Counted from the first letter of the stretch, positions 27,112 to 36,569 are shown. The stretch is DNA of 64,000 nucleotides from Pseudorhodoferax soli (GCF_003337555.1 NZ_QPJK01000009.1:186001-250000); one strand, 5' to 3'. Program-made: numbers and translations. The notes: generated by a model not told the origin, from the letters alone.

Positions 27112-28119
27112 ATGCACACCCGTTCGTCCCTCCGGTCCCTGGCGCAGCGCCTCCTCGGCGCCGGCCTGCTGCTGGCGGCCGGCCTCGCGGCGGCCCAGTC
27201 CGGCTATCCCGACCGGCCGATCACCGTGGTGGCGCCCTATAGCGCCGGTGGCGATGCCGACCTCGCCGCACGGACCTTCGCCGCCGCCGCCACGCGCGCG
27301 CTGGGCCAGCCGGTGGTGGTGCTGAACAAGGTCGGCGCCAGTGGCGTGATCGGCTCGGCCCAGGTGATCGCTGCGCCGCCGGATGGCTACACGCTGCTGC
27401 TGGCGCGCACGGGCTCGCAGGCCATCCTGCCGGCCGTCATGCCGACATCCACCAGGTACAAGTGGGACGACTACACCTTCATCGGCACGCTGGAACTCAA
27501 TCCCTACGGCTGCGTGGTCAACGCCAAATCGCAGTACAAGACCTTCGGTGACCTGGTCGAGGGCATGAAGGCGCGCGGCAAGTCGCTCAACTACGGCACG
27601 GCCGGCGTGCTGACCACCAACGACATGGGCCCGCGCCAGTTGTTTCGCCTGCTCAAGCTGACCGACCAGACGCCCACGCAGATCCCCTACAAGGGTACGG
27701 GCGAGGCCGTCACGTCGCTGCTGGCGGGGCAGACGGAGTTTTCGTGCGGCAGCCTGGGTTCGTTCCTGGCCCATGTGCGGGCCGGCAGCCTGCGCGCGCT
27801 GATGGTCACCTCCGCCGAGCGCATGGCCGAGCTGCCCGAGGTGCCTACCGCGCGCGAGCTGGGATATGCGCCGATGGAGGGCATCGTCGGCTGGAGTGCG
27901 GTGTTGGCGCCGCCGGGCCTGCCGGCGGATGTGCGCGCACGCCTGGTGGCGGCGATGCAGGCCATCGCCAAGGACCCGCAGTGGCGCGCGGCGACCGCGC
28001 AGACCGCCTCCATCCCGTCCGTGAAGCCACCCGAGGAGACGCGCGAGTTCGTGCGCCAGCAGTACGAGCTGTACCGGTCGCTCGGCGAGATGCTGGGCAT
28101 CATCGACGCGAAGATGTAG
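27112..28119 (+). CDS. Bug/TctC family tripartite tricarboxylate transporter substrate-binding protein
   Basis: Periplasmic solute-binding protein, 335 residues. Signal peptide about 1-26 (LLLAAGLAAAQS), then YPDRPITVVAPYSAGGDADL with the glycine-rich ligand loop, PPDGYTLLLARTGSQ, and IPYKGTGEAVTSLLAGQTEF. AAGGAG at 27098-27103 sets the start at 27112; a Met codon at 27106 would be too close. No TctA/TctB membrane partner is present in the window. It follows the acyl-CoA genes by 52 bases, so it may bind the organic acid they consume. Its 3' end converges with the DUF6064 gene and overlaps it by 20 bases. Confidence 0.91.
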   Translation: MHTRSSLRSLAQRLLGAGLLLAAGLAAAQSGYPDRPITVVAPYSAGGDADLAARTFAAAATRALGQPVVVLNKVGASGVIGSAQVIAAPPDGYTLLLARTGSQAILPAVMPTSTRYKWDDYTFIGTLELNPYGCVVNAKSQYKTFGDLVEGMKARGKSLNYGTAGVLTTNDMGPRQLFRLLKLTDQTPTQIPYKGTGEAVTSLLAGQTEFSCGSLGSFLAHVRAGSLRALMVTSAERMAELPEVPTARELGYAPMEGIVGWSAVLAPPGLPADVRARLVAAMQAIAKDPQWRAATAQTASIPSVKPPEETREFVRQQYELYRSLGEMLGIIDAKM

Positions 28120-28780
28120 CTGCCCACCGGGCGAGCAGGGCCAGCACGGGTGCGAGCAGCAGCCAACGCCAGGACGGCAGTCCCAGCGTCCACAAGGTGG
28201 CGGCACTGGCCAGGCACCACAGCAGCGGCACGGCCCAGGCGGCGGCCTGCCACCACCCGGCGCCCGGCCGCTGCAGCAGTGCCAGCAGGCCAAGCGTGCC
28301 GACGGCCGTGGCATCGGGCGTGAGGCCGAACAGTGCGGCCTGGCGCCACGGCCGGTCGGGCAGCAGTTCGGCCAGCGGCTGCAGCAGCACCGCGCCGGCC
28401 ACCAGCGCCAACGCCAGCCCGCGCGGCCAGCCCGTGCGTGCGGGCATGTGCCAGCGGCTGCCGGGCCGCGCGAGCCAGGCCAGCACCAGCGCCTGCAGCG
28501 CGAAGCCGGCGGCGAACCACGGCGCTGCGGTGTGGATGCCGGCATAGCGCCGCCAGTGGAAGGCCCAGGCCGTCCACAGCCAGCCGGCGGCCACCAGTGC
28601 GCAGGCCAGGCGCCAGCGTGCGGGCCGGCACGCCAGCAGCCACAGCGCCAGCGCGGCCAGCGGCAGCGCGAGCAGCTGCGCCGGCCAGACCTGCGCGTTG
28701 TACAGCGCGAACAAGCGCTGGTAGGTCGTCGGCGCGAACATCAGGAAATCGTCGAGCCGGTAAGTCCACCACTCGGACAT
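28100..28780 (-). CDS. DUF6064 family membrane protein
   Basis: A 226-residue inner-membrane protein with about six hydrophobic helices. The N-terminus (MSEWWTYRLDDFLMFAPTTY) is the recognisable DUF6064 start. Trp-rich helices follow, with AFHWRRYAGIHTAAPWFAAGF. No catalytic or transport motif is visible and the function is unknown. Its start lies 12 bases after the aldo/keto reductase stop on the same strand, so the two are probably co-transcribed. Confidence 0.78.
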   Translation of the reverse strand: MSEWWTYRLDDFLMFAPTTYQRLFALYNAQVWPAQLLALPLAALALWLLACRPARWRLACALVAAGWLWTAWAFHWRRYAGIHTAAPWFAAGFALQALVLAWLARPGSRWHMPARTGWPRGLALALVAGAVLLQPLAELLPDRPWRQAALFGLTPDATAVGTLGLLALLQRPGAGWWQAAAWAVPLLWCLASAATLWTLGLPSWRWLLLAPVLALLARWAATSSRR

Positions 28781-28792
28781 GGGCGACTCTGG

Positions 28793-29743
28793 CTACAGCA
28801 GCGCCGCCACGTCGGCCGCCATGCGCCGGCGCAGCGCGGCGTCGGGCATCGGCCCGCGCGCTGCGTCCATGTTCTGCCGCAGGTGCGCCACCTGGCTGGT
28901 GGCCGGGATGGCGCAGGTCACGGCAGGGTGCGAGACGACAAATTTCAGCGCCACCTGGGCCCAGTGGCGGCAGCCGATGTCCGCCGCCCAGCCGGGCAGC
29001 GGGTGGCGCTGCAGCTGCTGCAGCAGCGTCCCCTGGCGGAAGGGGCGGTTCACCAGCACGGCGATGCCGCGGTCGGCCGCCAGCGGCAGCAGCCGCTCCT
29101 CGGCCTCGCGGTCGAGCAGGTTGTAGCTCAGCTGCACGACATCCAGCGGGTGCTGGCGCATGAGGGCCTCGAACTCGCGGTGCCGCCGGCCCTCCGATGT
29201 GGTGATGCCCACATGGCGCAGCTGGCCGGCCTGCTTCATCGCGAACAGCCGTGGCAGCTGCGTCTCCCAGTCGAGCAGGTTGTGCACCTGCAGCAGGTCG
29301 AACGGCCGTGCCAGGCGCCAGCGCTGGCGCGAGGTGGCGATCTGCTCGGCGCCGCGTTCGGCCCCGCGGGTCCAGACCTTGTCCGCGGCGAACAGCGGCG
29401 GCTGCTGCAGCGCCGCCAGCGACTGGCCGATCACCTCCTGCGCCGAGCCGTACATGGGCGAGGAATCGATCAGCCGCCCGCCCGCGGCGAAGAAGGCGGC
29501 CACCACCGCCGCGGCGGCCGCGCGGCCCTCTGGATCGTCGCCCACGTTGAAGGTGATCCAGCTGCCCAGGCCCACCACCGGCAGCAGCGTGCCGCTGGAG
29601 GGAACCCGCCGGGTCATCGGCTGCGGCTGGGCGGGTTGCGCAGGTGCGTGGGCCGGCCACCCGGCCAGGGGCAGGCAGGCCGCGGCCGACCGCAGCAGCA
29701 GGCGGCGGTCGGCGCGGGCCGGACGGTCGGGCGGGTGTTGCAT
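28793..29743 (-). CDS. Aldo/keto reductase with twin-arginine-like signal
   Basis: A 316-residue aldo/keto reductase-fold protein. The N-terminus has DRRLLLRSAAACLPLAG (residues 12-28), like a Tat signal, so it may be exported. The catalytic set is partly seen: LIDSSPMYG (Asp/Tyr), KVWTRG (Lys), LLQVHNLLDW (His), then GITTSEGRRH and the NADPH-proximal IPATSQVAHLRQNM. An exported NADPH enzyme would be unusual because NADPH is cytoplasmic unless carried by Tat. The following gene encodes a DUF6064 membrane protein. The substrate is unknown. Confidence 0.88.
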   Translation of the reverse strand: MQHPPDRPARADRRLLLRSAAACLPLAGWPAHAPAQPAQPQPMTRRVPSSGTLLPVVGLGSWITFNVGDDPEGRAAAAAVVAAFFAAGGRLIDSSPMYGSAQEVIGQSLAALQQPPLFAADKVWTRGAERGAEQIATSRQRWRLARPFDLLQVHNLLDWETQLPRLFAMKQAGQLRHVGITTSEGRRHREFEALMRQHPLDVVQLSYNLLDREAEERLLPLAADRGIAVLVNRPFRQGTLLQQLQRHPLPGWAADIGCRHWAQVALKFVVSHPAVTCAIPATSQVAHLRQNMDAARGPMPDAALRRRMAADVAALL

Positions 29744-29875
29744 GGTCCAGATGCGATGCGGCAGCGGCGGCGAAGTTCAGCCGAACGCCTCGTTGCAATT
29801 TGTTTCAAAGCCGCTGCATCCAGACGGAGGGCTCGCCAGTAGTACTTGCACGATCAACCACTGGAGCTAAGTTCC

Positions 29876-30448
29876 ATGCGCCATTCCCTTTCCACCCGTT
29901 TCGCCACCGTCGGCCTGGCCGTCTCCGCCACGGCGCTGCTCGCAGCCTGTGGCTCCATGGACCGCAGCAGCGGCATGGCCTTCTCCCAGGCGAGCCTGCC
30001 GGCCAGCATCCAGGTGCCGGCCGGCAACCGCGTGGCGATGGAGACCGTCGGCAAGGGCGAGATCCTGTACGAGTGCCGCGACAAGGCGGGCATGCCCGGC
30101 CAGGTGGAATGGACCTTCGTCGGCCCCGAGGCCAAGCTCATGGACCGCGGCGGCAAGCAGGTCGGCCGCTACTTCGGCCCGCCGGCCACCTGGGAAGCGA
30201 GCGACGGCTCCAAGCTCACGGCCACGCAGCTGGCGGTGGCGCCTTCCGGCCCGACCAGCTTGCCCTACCAGCTGGTCAAGGCCAATCCGGCGATGGGCAG
30301 CGGCGCGATGACGGGCGTGACCTACATCCAGCGCGTGGCACTGCAAGGCGGCGTGGCGCCCACCACCATGGCCTGCACCGCCACCAGCAAGGGCCAGCGC
30401 GCCACCGTGCCCTACCAGGCCGACTACATCTTCTACAAGGCGATGTGA
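29876..30448 (+). CDS. DUF3455 family lipoprotein
   Basis: A 190-residue lipoprotein: signal peptide with lipobox LLAAC (Cys25). The mature part matches DUF3455, including YECRDKAGMPGQVEWTFVGPEA and GKQVGRYFGPPATWE, ending with VPYQADYIFYKAM. ATG 29876 is supported by GGAG at 29863-29866; an upstream Met would lose the signal-peptide register. It stands alone, transcribed away from the aldo/keto reductase. Function unknown, likely an envelope protein. Confidence 0.85.
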   Translation: MRHSLSTRFATVGLAVSATALLAACGSMDRSSGMAFSQASLPASIQVPAGNRVAMETVGKGEILYECRDKAGMPGQVEWTFVGPEAKLMDRGGKQVGRYFGPPATWEASDGSKLTATQLAVAPSGPTSLPYQLVKANPAMGSGAMTGVTYIQRVALQGGVAPTTMACTATSKGQRATVPYQADYIFYKAM

Positions 30449-30476
30449 TCCACGGCCGCCGTCCCGGCGGCTCTGT

Positions 30477-31322
30477 TCAGAACCCGGCCTGCAGGAACAG
30501 CTGCGGGCCGTTCATGCGGTACTTGATCTCGCCCGAGAAGTTGCGCGCATCGGCGTCCACCCGCAGGTCGTGGTAGCGCCAGCCCAGGCCGACGCCCACG
30601 TTGGGCGTGACGCGGTACAGCGCATTGGCCTGCAGGTTCACCAGGCGGCCGTCGTAGTCGCCGATGTTCAGCTTGAACAGATCGATGCGGCCGTTCAACT
30701 CCCAGCGCCCGGCGCCAGGCCGGTAGCTGCCGTACAGGCCGACGGTGGGCGCCGGCACGGTTTCCGAGCGCCGCTCGGTGAAGGCGCCCACTGGCTGGCC
30801 GTTGACGATGGCCGCGCCCTGCACGCGCAGGAGTGCGTCCGTCACATGCGCGCCGACCAGCACGCCGGCCTCGCGGTCGGCCTGCTTCAGGAAGGAATAG
30901 CCCGCGCTGAGCCGGTAGGTGCGCGTGCGCATCTGCGTGTCGATGTCGGCCACGAACTGGCCGTCGCCGAAGCGGATGCCGTCGGTCGTGGCACTGCCGC
31001 TGCGGTTCAGCGAGAAGTACTCGAACTCGGCGCGCCAGCGCTCGGACAGCCGGCCGCCCAGCAGCACGGCCGGCACGGTCTTGCGGCGCGCCAGGCCGAA
31101 GTCGTTCTCGCCGTCCAGCGGTGTGCCCTGCAGCACGCTCTCGGTATCGTCCAGCCGCACCCGGGAATCCACGTTGGGCCGGTAGGCCGAGACCTGCAGC
31201 CACACGCGCTGCTCGGGCAGCACCAGGCCTTGCGCCCAGGCGCCGCTGGCGCACAGGCCAAGGGCGGCCACCACGGCCTTGCGGGTCTTCGGGTTGCTTC
31301 GGGGCTTCCGTCTGCTGCTCAT
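30477..31322 (-). CDS. Outer-membrane beta-barrel protein
   Basis: A 281-residue protein with an N-terminal signal (ALGLCASGAWAQ, after a basic RRKPRSNPKTRK start). The rest alternates polar and hydrophobic residues as in a small barrel, with Tyr/Phe at strand ends and a C-terminal Phe (FLQAGF) typical of outer-membrane insertion. Segments such as FEYFSLNRSG and YRLSAGYSFLKQ are beta-strand-like. No named family is certain. ATG 31322 has GAAAGG upstream; a longer frame is possible but lacks a signal peptide at its start. Confidence 0.75.
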   Translation of the reverse strand: MSSRRKPRSNPKTRKAVVAALGLCASGAWAQGLVLPEQRVWLQVSAYRPNVDSRVRLDDTESVLQGTPLDGENDFGLARRKTVPAVLLGGRLSERWRAEFEYFSLNRSGSATTDGIRFGDGQFVADIDTQMRTRTYRLSAGYSFLKQADREAGVLVGAHVTDALLRVQGAAIVNGQPVGAFTERRSETVPAPTVGLYGSYRPGAGRWELNGRIDLFKLNIGDYDGRLVNLQANALYRVTPNVGVGLGWRYHDLRVDADARNFSGEIKYRMNGPQLFLQAGF

Positions 31323-31467
31323 TGCTGTCGCCTTTCCGGCTGTGCGCCATGGTCGCTGCGCGGGCTTGGCAGCAGAACAGATGCTCGGCCGGAACCACCC
31401 GCGCGGGCGACGCCAGGGTGGACGCACCGCCTGTAGGTGGGGGGCGCATCCGTCCGCGCGCAGCCTC

Positions 31468-31935
31468 TTACACCGGCACGGTGGACTCCTTCAGCACGCG
31501 CAGCACGAAGTGGGATTTGCTGTGCCGGATGCCGGGGATCTTGTAGAGCTTCTCGCGCAGCAGCCGCTCGTAGTCGCGCGTGTCGCGCACGGCGATGCGG
31601 ATGTAGTAGTCGTAGTCCCCCGAGACCAGGTAGGCCTCCAGGATCTCGGGGATGGTGGCCAGCACCTGGCCGAAGGCGTAGAGCGTGTCCTCCGTGTGGC
31701 TCTCCAGCGTGAGCTGCACGATCACCGTGTCCTGGTAGCCCAGGCTGGCCGGGTCCACGTCCACCGTGTAGCGCTTGATCACCCCTTCGTCCTGCAGCCG
31801 CTTGATGCGGCTCCAGCAACTGGTGGGCGACAGCCCCACCTCGGCACCGATCTCCTGCAGCGTGCGCCGCGCGTCCTGCAGCAGGATGCGCAGGATGGCC
31901 AGGTCGGTCTTGTCGAATGCTTTTCCGCTAGACAT
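31468..31935 (-). CDS. Lrp/AsnC family transcriptional regulator
   Basis: A 155-residue regulator of the leucine-responsive family: HTH near residues 8-55 (FDKTDLAILRILLQDARRT, LSPTSCWSRIKRLQDEGVI) and the C-terminal RAM ligand-binding domain (LVSGDYDYYIRIAVRD). It binds amino acids and forms oligomers in its family. It is divergent from the acetolactate-synthase-type gene at 32016, the arrangement expected for a local regulator of branched-chain or 2-oxo acid metabolism. Start ATG 31935. Confidence 0.93.
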   Translation of the reverse strand: MSSGKAFDKTDLAILRILLQDARRTLQEIGAEVGLSPTSCWSRIKRLQDEGVIKRYTVDVDPASLGYQDTVIVQLTLESHTEDTLYAFGQVLATIPEILEAYLVSGDYDYYIRIAVRDTRDYERLLREKLYKIPGIRHSKSHFVLRVLKESTVPV

Positions 31936-32015
31936 GGGTTTCTCCGTATGAATTTCGGACTATGGTGCCGGAATATCGAAAAATCAGAAGCCTATTCTGC
32001 GCCGCAGCCTAAAAA
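31936..32015. promoter_or_regulatory. Divergent control region, Lrp/AsnC regulator and acetolactate synthase
   Basis: An 80-base region much richer in A and T than the flanks (GAATATCGAAAAATCAG, CCTATTCTG, CCTAAAAAATGG). The pair GAATA at 31971-31975 and TATTC at 31993-31997 is a loose inverted repeat of the kind bound by Lrp-type proteins. No other gene fits here. Assignment is positional. Confidence 0.4.
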
Positions 32016-33824
32016 ATGGAGGCTATGAAAACCACCGACGTCCTCGACACCCGGCCATCCCTTCCGACGGCCGCCCTGCCAGCGGTGCCCGCCGCTCCGC
32101 GCAACGGCGCCCAGGCCCTGCTGGACGCCCTGATCGACGGCGGCGTCGACACCCTGTTCGGCTACCCCGGCGGCGCCGCGCTGCCGCTGTACGACGCGCT
32201 GCACGGCGAGCCGCGGTTGCGCCACATCCTCGTGCGCCACGAGCAGGCCGCTGTGCACGCGGCCGAGGGCTATGCGCGCAGCACGGGCAAGGTCGGCGTG
32301 GTGCTGGTCACCTCCGGCCCCGGCGTGGGCAACACCATCACGGGCCTGCTCGATGCGATGAGCGATTCCGTGCCCGTGCTGTGCATCAGCGGCCAGGTGG
32401 CCACGGCCGTGATCGGCACCCAGGCCTTCCAGGAGAGCGATGCGTTGGGCATGTCGCGGCCCGTGACCAAGTGGAATTTCCAGCCGCGCAGCGCCGCCCA
32501 GGTCGGCGACGCGGTGCGCCGTGCGCTGGCCATCGCCGCGGGCGGGCGGCCCGGCCCGGTGCTGCTCGACGTGCCCAAGGATGTGCAGCTCGCACCCGTG
32601 GGCCAGCCCGTGGCGGCGCGGCCCCTGCGCGCGGCGCAGGGCACGAGCCTGCCGCGCGGCAGCCTGCAGCGCGCGGCCGACCTGATCTCCACGGCGCGTC
32701 GGCCCGTGTTCTACGGCGGTGGCGGCCTGGTCAACGCCGGGCCGGCGGCCTGCGCAGCCTTCGCGCAACTGGTGCGCCAGGTCGGCGGCCCCTGCACGCT
32801 CACGCTGATGGGGCTGGGTGCGTTCCCCGCGTCCGATCCGCAGTTCGTGGGCATGCTCGGCATGCACGGCACGCTGGAGGCCAACCTGGCCATGCACGAG
32901 GCCGACCTGGTGGTCAACGTGGGCGCGCGCTTCGACGACCGCGTGACCGGCAAGCTCGACGAGTTCTGCCCGCACGCCCGCAAGATCCACATCGACATCG
33001 ACCCCAGCGCCATCCACCGCACGGTGCAGGTCGACGTGCCCATCGTCGGCGACTGCGGCGCCGTGCTCGACGCGCTGCTGGCCCTGCCCGAACTGCGCGG
33101 CCTCGACCCCGCGCGGCTCGCGCCCTGGTGGCAGCGCGTGGAGCGTTGGCGCGCCCAGCGCTGTCTGGACTTCACGCCGCAGGCCGAGGCCATCCTGCCG
33201 CAGCAGCTCATGGCCACGCTGCAGGCGCAGATCGCCGGGCGCGACGCCATCGTCTCCACCGATGTCGGCCAGCACCAGATGTGGGCCGCGCAGTACCTGC
33301 GTTTCGAGCGGCCGCGCCGCTGGCTCACGTCCGGCGGTGCCGGCACCATGGGCTACGGTCTGCCGGCCGCCATCGGGGCGCAGGTGGCGCACCCCGATGC
33401 CCTGTGCGTCTGCGTGAGCGGCGACGCCTCGGTGCTCATGAACATCCAGGAGTTGTCCACCGCCGTGCAGCACAAGACACCCGTCAAGCTGGTGCTGTCC
33501 AACAACGGCTACATGGGCATGGTGCGGCAGTGGCAGGAGCTGAACCACGGCAACCGCCTCTCGCACAGCTGGAACGCCGCGCTGCCCGACTTCGTGGCGC
33601 TGGCCAAGGCCTTCGGCTGGGGCGCGCGGCGCGTGTCCGATCCGGCCGAGCTCGATGCCGCGCTGGCCGAGTGCCTGGCGTACGACGGGCCGTTCTTCCT
33701 CGACGTGCAGGTGGCCGCGCAGGAGAACTGCTTCCCCATGATGCCCGCCGGTGCCGGCCACCACCGGGTGATGCTGGGCAAGGACCGGTGGTACCGGGAC
33801 GAGGACGACAGCGCCGCTGCCTGA
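32016..33824 (+). CDS. Acetolactate synthase large-subunit-type thiamine diphosphate enzyme
   Basis: A 602-residue enzyme of the acetohydroxyacid synthase large-subunit type, condensing pyruvate with pyruvate or 2-oxobutyrate. [15 protein letters not shown], the cofactor glutamate in [30 protein letters not shown], the FAD-region [13 protein letters not shown], and the thiamine-diphosphate motif [16 protein letters not shown] with [13 protein letters not shown] are all present. No small regulatory subunit gene is adjacent. The start is uncertain: ATG 32016, or ATG 32025 just 2 bases after GGAGG. Lrp/AsnC regulation is likely from the divergent gene. Confidence 0.92.
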   Translation: MEAMKTTDVLDTRPSLPTAALPAVPAAPRNGAQALLDALIDGGVDTLFGYPGGAALPLYDALHGEPRLRHILVRHEQAAVHAAEGYARSTGKVGVVLVTSGPGVGNTITGLLDAMSDSVPVLCISGQVATAVIGTQAFQESDALGMSRPVTKWNFQPRSAAQVGDAVRRALAIAAGGRPGPVLLDVPKDVQLAPVGQPVAARPLRAAQGTSLPRGSLQRAADLISTARRPVFYGGGGLVNAGPAACAAFAQLVRQVGGPCTLTLMGLGAFPASDPQFVGMLGMHGTLEANLAMHEADLVVNVGARFDDRVTGKLDEFCPHARKIHIDIDPSAIHRTVQVDVPIVGDCGAVLDALLALPELRGLDPARLAPWWQRVERWRAQRCLDFTPQAEAILPQQLMATLQAQIAGRDAIVSTDVGQHQMWAAQYLRFERPRRWLTSGGAGTMGYGLPAAIGAQVAHPDALCVCVSGDASVLMNIQELSTAVQHKTPVKLVLSNNGYMGMVRQWQELNHGNRLSHSWNAALPDFVALAKAFGWGARRVSDPAELDAALAECLAYDGPFFLDVQVAAQENCFPMMPAGAGHHRVMLGKDRWYRDEDDSAAA

Positions 33825-33909
33825 GGCCAGGCCGCGTGCGCGGCGCCAGGGCAGGGGAGACTGCTACGATCCGCGCCCGTCCTGCCATGCGCGGGACGGC
33901 CATCCACCC

Positions 33910-34839
33910 ATGAACTTCCGCCAGCTGCGCTACTTCTGCGAGGTGGCCGCTTGCGGCACGCTGGCGCGCGCGGCCGAGCGGCTGCATGTGGCGCCGACCG
34001 CGCTCAGCATGCAGATGGCGCAGCTGGAGTCCAGCCTGGGCGGCGCGCTGTTCGACCGCAGCGCCCGGCCCATGGTGCTCACGCCGCTGGGCCACTTCTT
34101 CCTGCCGCGCGCCCAGGCCCTGCTGCGCGACGGCCAGCGGCTGGAGCAGGAGTCGCGCGAACTGGCGGCGGGCCGCAGCGGCTGGCTCGGCATCGGCTTC
34201 GTGCGCTCGCTGCTCAATTCGCGGCTGCCCAGCGCCCTGCACGCTTTCCGCCAGGCCCATCCAGAGGTCAAGCTCGAACTGGTCGAGATGCTGTCCGAGC
34301 ACCAGCCGGCCCAGCTGCGCAGCGGACGCATCCACCTGGGCCTGTCGCGCTTCGCGCTGGCGCCCGAGCCGCTGGCCGACCTGCGGCACACACCCTTGTT
34401 CGAGGACCCCTTCGTCGTCGCGCTGTCGGCGCAGCATCCCCTGGCGCGCCGGCGCCGGCTCGCGGTGGCCGACCTGGACGGCCTGCCGCTGATCAGCTAC
34501 CCCAAGGACCCGCACAGCGGCTTCGCGCAGCGCGTGCTCGCGGCGCTGCTGCAGGCCGGCGCGCAGCCGCGCGTGGACCACGAGGCGATCGAGATCCACA
34601 CCGCGCTGGCCCTGGTGGCCGCCGGCCTGGGCTACGCCATCGTGGGCGCGTCGGTGGCCGAGCGCGGCCAGAGCGATCTCGTGTTCTTGCCGATCCCGGC
34701 CTTGAAGACGCGCACAGTGGTGATGGCGGTCACGCGCGCGGACGGCGACAACCCCTTGGTCGAACGCATGCTGGCGCTGTTGCAGTCCACCGCACCGGCG
34801 ACGGACCGGCGCGCCAGAACTTCAGAAAAGCTGAAGTAA
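33910..34839 (+). CDS. LysR family transcriptional regulator
   Basis: A 309-residue LysR regulator with the N-terminal HTH (MNFRQLRYFCEVAACGTLARAA, LHVAPTALSMQMAQLESSLGG) and an inducer-binding domain (LGIGFVRSLLNSRLPSALHAF, AAGLGYAIVGASVAER). This is the CbbR/CatR-like grouping by HTH sequence. It lies directly before the RraA-type aldolase and Bug genes on the same strand (54 bases), so it may control them, although LysR genes are more often divergent. Confidence 0.91.
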   Translation: MNFRQLRYFCEVAACGTLARAAERLHVAPTALSMQMAQLESSLGGALFDRSARPMVLTPLGHFFLPRAQALLRDGQRLEQESRELAAGRSGWLGIGFVRSLLNSRLPSALHAFRQAHPEVKLELVEMLSEHQPAQLRSGRIHLGLSRFALAPEPLADLRHTPLFEDPFVVALSAQHPLARRRRLAVADLDGLPLISYPKDPHSGFAQRVLAALLQAGAQPRVDHEAIEIHTALALVAAGLGYAIVGASVAERGQSDLVFLPIPALKTRTVVMAVTRADGDNPLVERMLALLQSTAPATDRRARTSEKLK

Positions 34840-34893
34840 GGCTCAGCAATCGCTGCTGTGCCTGGCCGGCGCCTTGACCGAAGATGCGCGCCC

Positions 34894-35541
34894 ATGCCGA
34901 CTCCACCCCTGTCCGATCCCCTCGCCATGCTGCGCCAGCTGGGCGCCGCCACCGTCTACGAAGCCCAGGGCGCCCAGGGCGCGCTGGACCACGGCATCAA
35001 GCCGATCGACCCGGCCTGCCGCCTGGCCGGTCCGGCCTACACCGTCGACTGCCGGCCCGCCGACAACCTGATGCTGCACTACGCCGTGCAGAAGGCGCGG
35101 CCCGGCGATGTGCTGGTGGTCGATGCCAAAGGCTTCATGGAGGCTGGCCCCTGGGGCGATGTGCTGACGCTGCAGGCCATGCAGCGCGGCATCGCCGGAT
35201 TGCTCATCAACGGCTGCGTGCGCGATGCCAACCTCATCATCGAGCTGGGCTTTCCGGTGTTCTGCCGCGGCCTGTCGATCAAGGGCACGGGCAAGAACCA
35301 GCCGGGCCGCGTCGATGTGCCGGTCAGCATCGGCGACGTGACGATCCGGCCGGGCGACATCGTCGTCGGCGACCGCGATGGCGTGGCCGTGGTGCCGCAC
35401 GAGCGCGTGGACGCCACCATCGCCGCCAGCCTGGCGCGCGAGGACAAGGAAGCGCAGCAGCGCGAGGCCATCGCGCAGGGCGTCTCCACCGTCGAACTGC
35501 TGGGCCTGGCCGAGACGCTGCGCCGCTTCGGCCTGCACTGA
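34894..35541 (+). CDS. RraA-fold aldolase, 4-carboxy-4-hydroxy-2-oxoadipate aldolase-like
   Basis: A 215-residue RraA-superfamily protein. Bacterial members such as 4-carboxy-4-hydroxy-2-oxoadipate aldolase cleave the last intermediate of protocatechuate 4,5-cleavage or gallate degradation to pyruvate and oxaloacetate. Family motifs: LGAATVYEAQGAQGAL, GPAYTVDCRP, then FMEAGPWGDVLTLQAMQRG, and NGCVRDANLI where Arg/Asp bind substrate and divalent metal; VVGDRDGVAVVP closes the fold. ATG 34894 is chosen; earlier frames are unsupported. The neighbours, a LysR regulator and a Bug protein, agree with organic-acid catabolism, but the other enzymes of the pathway are not here. Confidence 0.86.
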   Translation: MPTPPLSDPLAMLRQLGAATVYEAQGAQGALDHGIKPIDPACRLAGPAYTVDCRPADNLMLHYAVQKARPGDVLVVDAKGFMEAGPWGDVLTLQAMQRGIAGLLINGCVRDANLIIELGFPVFCRGLSIKGTGKNQPGRVDVPVSIGDVTIRPGDIVVGDRDGVAVVPHERVDATIAASLAREDKEAQQREAIAQGVSTVELLGLAETLRRFGLH

Positions 35542-35597
35542 GCACATACGCGCCGCCGCGCGCAACGGCAAGCCTTCATTTCCAAGGAGACATCAGC

Positions 35598-36569
35598 ATG
35601 AACAGAACGCAATTTCTTCGCCTGTGCGCGCTCGGCGCGGCACTGGCCGTGGGCGGCCCGGCCGCCCTGGCGCAGACTTATCCGTCCAAGCCGATCCGGC
35701 TGGTCGTGCCCTGGCCGGCGGGCGGCGGCGCCGACGCCGTGGGCCGCGCGGTGGCCGAGGCGCTGCGCGTGCAGCTGGGCCAGAGCGTGGTCGTCGACAA
35801 CATCGCCGGCGCGGGCGGCAACATCGGCACGCAGCAGTTCATCCGCCAGCCGGCCGACGGCTACACGCTGCTGCTGGCCACCAGCTCGACCAACTCGGCC
35901 AACCCCTACCTGTACAAGCGCACCGGCTTCGACCCGGTCAAGGACTTCACGCCGGTGGCCTCGCTGGCCGTGATTCCCAGCGTCATGATCGTGGCCGCCG
36001 GTGCGCCCTACAAGTCGCCGGCCGACATCGTGCAGGCCGCCAAGGCCACGCCGGGCAAGCTGTCGTACGGTTCGGGCGGCGTCGGCAATTCGGCCCACCT
36101 GGCTGGGGAGCTGTTCAAGTCCATCGCGGGCATCGACGTCATCCACGTGCCCTACAAAGGCAGCTCACCCGCGTTGACCGATGTCATGGGCGGCCAGCTC
36201 GACTACATGCTGGACACCGGCGCCTACGGCCAGCTGAAGGGCGGCAAGGTGCGGGCGGTCGCGGTGGCCTCGGCCACGCGGCATCCGCTGCTGCCTGGCG
36301 TGCCGACCTTCGAGGAGCTCGGCATCAAGGGCATGCAGATGAACGCCTGGTATGGCCTGGCGGCCCCGGCCGGCACGCCGGCCGCCATCGTCGAGCGGCT
36401 CAACGGCGCGGTGCAGGCCGCCTTCCAGGCGGGTGACCTCGGCAAGCGGCTGACCGACGTGGGCGCCGAACTGCGGCCCGGCACGGCGGCCAGCTTCGCC
36501 GCGTTCTGGAATGCCGAGCTGCAGCGCTACGCCGGCCTGGTCAAGCTGACGGGCGCGACGCTGGACTGA
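35598..36569 (+). CDS. Bug/TctC family substrate-binding protein
   Basis: A 323-residue periplasmic binding protein. Signal peptide about 1-25 (ALGAALAVGGPAALAQ), then YPSKPIRLVVPWPAGGGADAV, the IAGAGGNIGTQQF segment, PADGYTLLLATSSTNSANP and HVPYKGSSPALTDVMGGQLD, all typical of Bug proteins, which bind dicarboxylates, tricarboxylates or amides. AAGGAG stands about 9 bases upstream of ATG 35598. It follows the RraA-type aldolase by 56 bases, and no membrane components are in the window. Confidence 0.92.
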   Translation: MNRTQFLRLCALGAALAVGGPAALAQTYPSKPIRLVVPWPAGGGADAVGRAVAEALRVQLGQSVVVDNIAGAGGNIGTQQFIRQPADGYTLLLATSSTNSANPYLYKRTGFDPVKDFTPVASLAVIPSVMIVAAGAPYKSPADIVQAAKATPGKLSYGSGGVGNSAHLAGELFKSIAGIDVIHVPYKGSSPALTDVMGGQLDYMLDTGAYGQLKGGKVRAVAVASATRHPLLPGVPTFEELGIKGMQMNAWYGLAAPAGTPAAIVERLNGAVQAAFQAGDLGKRLTDVGAELRPGTAASFAAFWNAELQRYAGLVKLTGATLD

